DNA of 64,000 bases, from NCBI GenBank assembly GCA_922989275.2, contig OV277866.1, positions 74,684,328 through 74,748,327 of the forward strand, written 5' to 3'. The notes beneath the pieces were generated by a model that was not told where the DNA came from, made no database searches, and saw only the letters and a program-made list of their open reading frames with translations. Below, in pieces: positions 62,276 through 64,000 of this stretch. Position 1 is the stretch's first letter, and each line of letters begins with the position of its first letter. This stretch comes from Gari tellinella. Lineage: Eukaryota > Mollusca > Bivalvia > Cardiida > Psammobiidae. The translations under genes and the position numbers were made by a program.

Positions 62276-62522
62276 CAGTGAAGAAAACGTTTTTCTTTCC
62301 CGTATAAACGCATTCGAAACGCAAACGCAAAGCACTAGAACGTAGACATATACAACATTTGGACAATTCTGACATTTCATGTTTATCTCGGTGGCAAACA
62401 GTTTGGAGCCTGATCAGATGCTGGGTTACCCAGCATCTGATCTGGCTTCAAACTGTTTGCAATTAAGATAATAGTTTTAGCGTAAACGCGTTTATTGGGA
62501 AAGAATAACGTTTTCTCCACTG
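62276..62522. mobile_element. M1 MITE, 247 bp, with compensated H1
   Basis: TA-flanked. CAGTGAAGAAAACGTTTTTC / GAATAACGTTTTCTCCACTG. H1 (62395-62459) reads GATGCTGGG / CCCAGCATC in place of GACGCCGGG / CCCGGCGTC. Orientation is opposite to the copy at 61937. Confidence 0.9.
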
Positions 62523-62539
62523 TAAGACAAGTGTATCCG

Positions 62540-62995
62540 GATAACGTGGCGTCTGATCAAGTTCCGAAAATGTTTGCAACTCAACGTTTTAAAGAAAATG
62601 TCGGATTTGCCACCCTCTCGTCGTGTCTGCGTCACCATGTGTTAAGTTTTTCTGTGCGACATTTGTTTTCAATATCTTCCGAGGCGAGGTCATCCATCTG
62701 AAACTTGGAATGCTTGTCCAGTATTAAAGGGGCAACACATTTCAAAGTTACTGCCCTTGTTTTGATTTCAAATTGTAAATGGAATTGCTAAATAACTATA
62801 CAAGTCAGCATTAACTTGGAATACTTGTTTAGTATCAAAGGGAAATAAAAGAACAAAGATGGAAAAAACACTGGCGTTTGTCATTACATTTTTGTTATAA
62901 CCCTTGCTTTAACATAGAATTATTGAAATTTCAGAAAAACTAAAATATTAGAAAGTTGAGAGCACGGCACTCGTTTGCGATGCTCTCGTTTTAAG
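62540..62995. other. H1 scrap, otherwise unrecognised
   Basis: GGATAACGTGGCGTCTGATC-AAG near 62540 is a lone H1 right arm. The rest has no clear structure. Confidence 0.4.
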
Positions 62996-62999
62996 ATCA

Positions 63000-63560
63000 T
63001 CTGAATATTGTTGAATTGGTTCAAGTTCGTTGCATATCTAGGTCACAGGAGCTAAAGAAAGATTTTTTAAAAATAATTCTTCTCGTCTAAAACCCTAATT
63101 CACAGAGCTGGGATAGTTGGTCAATTGCATCAGCTGCAGGTCCTCTATCAACATTGTTCAAAATATGTCCCTGGGGTCAAAATTGGCACCGCCCGGGAGT
63201 CAAAATTTTACATGGCGTTGAATAGCAAAATTTTCAAACGGCCTTTGCCCTTAAACCAATATTGCTAGAGCTTTAATATTTTGCATGGTGATACTTCATA
63301 ACGTTTTTACCAATATTGTTGAATCTGTTCCGGTCGGATGCAGATCTAGGTCATAGGAGCTAACATAGATTTTTAATGAAAACTTAAAAAAGCTTGCGTA
63401 TCTGAAAACCTAGTGCACATAACTTAGATATATGGTATATAGAATCATCTACAGATCCTCTATCAAGATTGTTCAAAGTATGCTCCTGGGGTCAAAATTA
63501 ATGAAGTCCCGGGGTCACAATTTTACATAGAGTTATGTAGTGTTCAAACACCTCTTTCTC
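63000..63560. mobile_element. AGCTCACC-type repeat, degraded fragment C
   Basis: GTTGCATATCTAGGTCACAG-GAGCTAAA, ATGTCCCTGGGGTCAAAA, TTTTACATAGAGTTATGTAG and GCTAGAGCTTTAATATTTTG match the units of elements A and B with more divergence. Both ends are missing. Confidence 0.72.
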
Positions 63561-64000
63561 TGGAACTAATTTTGCAAGTGCCTTGACATGTAGAATTACG
63601 GGCGTATTAGTCAAGAGTTATATGCCCTTATTGTATTGAAAATACCTTTTTAACAGCGTTTAACAACTCTAACAACAATCACTTTAAAATATGTTGTAAA
63701 TATACAGCTACAATGAACTAAGTGTGTATGATTGATTGTAAGTTCTTAATGGAGTGCAATTATTGTGCACACAGGATCATTGTGTCAAGAGTTATCTACC
63801 CTTGATGTACTGCTTAATGCTATAAAATGCTTTATTTCAGTGTTGATTTCACTCGAATGTCTACAGTTATGAATGGATTGTGATAAATCTTTATAAAACT
63901 GTTTAACATTAACAAGGCTAAGAATATCGTCACATCAATTAAGAATCGAAATAGGTCGATTTGAAAATTTACCAAGACAGAAAAGAAAATGTATATATTG
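63561..64000. other. No recognised feature
   Basis: AT-rich sequence, presumably intron of the cadherin gene. Confidence 0.35.

Overview
The window is eukaryotic and reads as bivalve mollusc genomic DNA. It is AT-rich, host exons are tiny and far apart, and nearly everything else is transposable elements. Mollusc-type repeats support this: two tRNA-derived SINEs with a Meta-like central region, a GTGACCTTGACCTTTGGCC-type minisatellite, AGCTCACCTGGCAC-type repeats and GGGGCCCGTTTCAT-ended MITEs. The species is an inference.

Layout. 1-1140: ~185-bp tandem repeat split by a SINE. 1240-2927 (-): decayed hAT transposase. 3556-7800 (-): L1/Tx1-like LINE with an intact 1253-codon EN-RT frame. 8008-16870: a MITE, a dead Tc1 transposase, a dead CR1/Jockey-like LINE, a stand-alone L1-type ORF1 and another Tc1/IS630-like fragment. 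18012-25010: a complete, young Ty3/gypsy LTR element with the unusual Gmr1 domain order (gag-PR-IN-RT-RH), near-identical LTRs, a tRNA-Pro-type primer site and a 5-bp target duplication. 26-62.6 kb: dense nest of short non-autonomous DNA transposons (MITEs), among them a ~5-kb TIR element (45999-50992), AGCTCACC repeats and several foldbacks.

Inside that nest is one host gene on the + strand: the 5' part of a cadherin-superfamily gene, with a signal-peptide exon (38338-38416) and four further exons (43598-43826, 53784-53908, 59200-59277, 61758-61919). All junctions agree in splice phase. Its introns are almost wholly stacked MITEs.

MITE names used here, by terminal sequence: M1 CAGTGGAGAAAACG (TA target, 247 bp); M2 CCCCTTCACTGCC (TTAA target); M3 CCCATTACCCCATAG (TTAA); M4 CAGTAAAACCTCTC (TA, pogo-like ends); M5 CAGTGCTCCCTCCC (TA); M6 CCCATTTGTGCCCA (TTAA); M7 CCCTTATCCTGCTG (TTAA); M8 GGGCTCCAGATAAG; M9 GGGGCCCGTTTCAT.

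The most unusual observation is that unrelated terminal-repeat families carry the same central hairpin. A 65-bp palindrome (H1) sits in M1, M2, M5, M6 and M7, which differ in both ends and target site. A second palindrome is shared in diverged form by M3 (H2) and M4 (H2'). A third is shared by M8 (H3) and M9 (H4). The hairpin arms co-vary from copy to copy. This looks like a modular hairpin cassette moving among, or captured by, different transposon ends.
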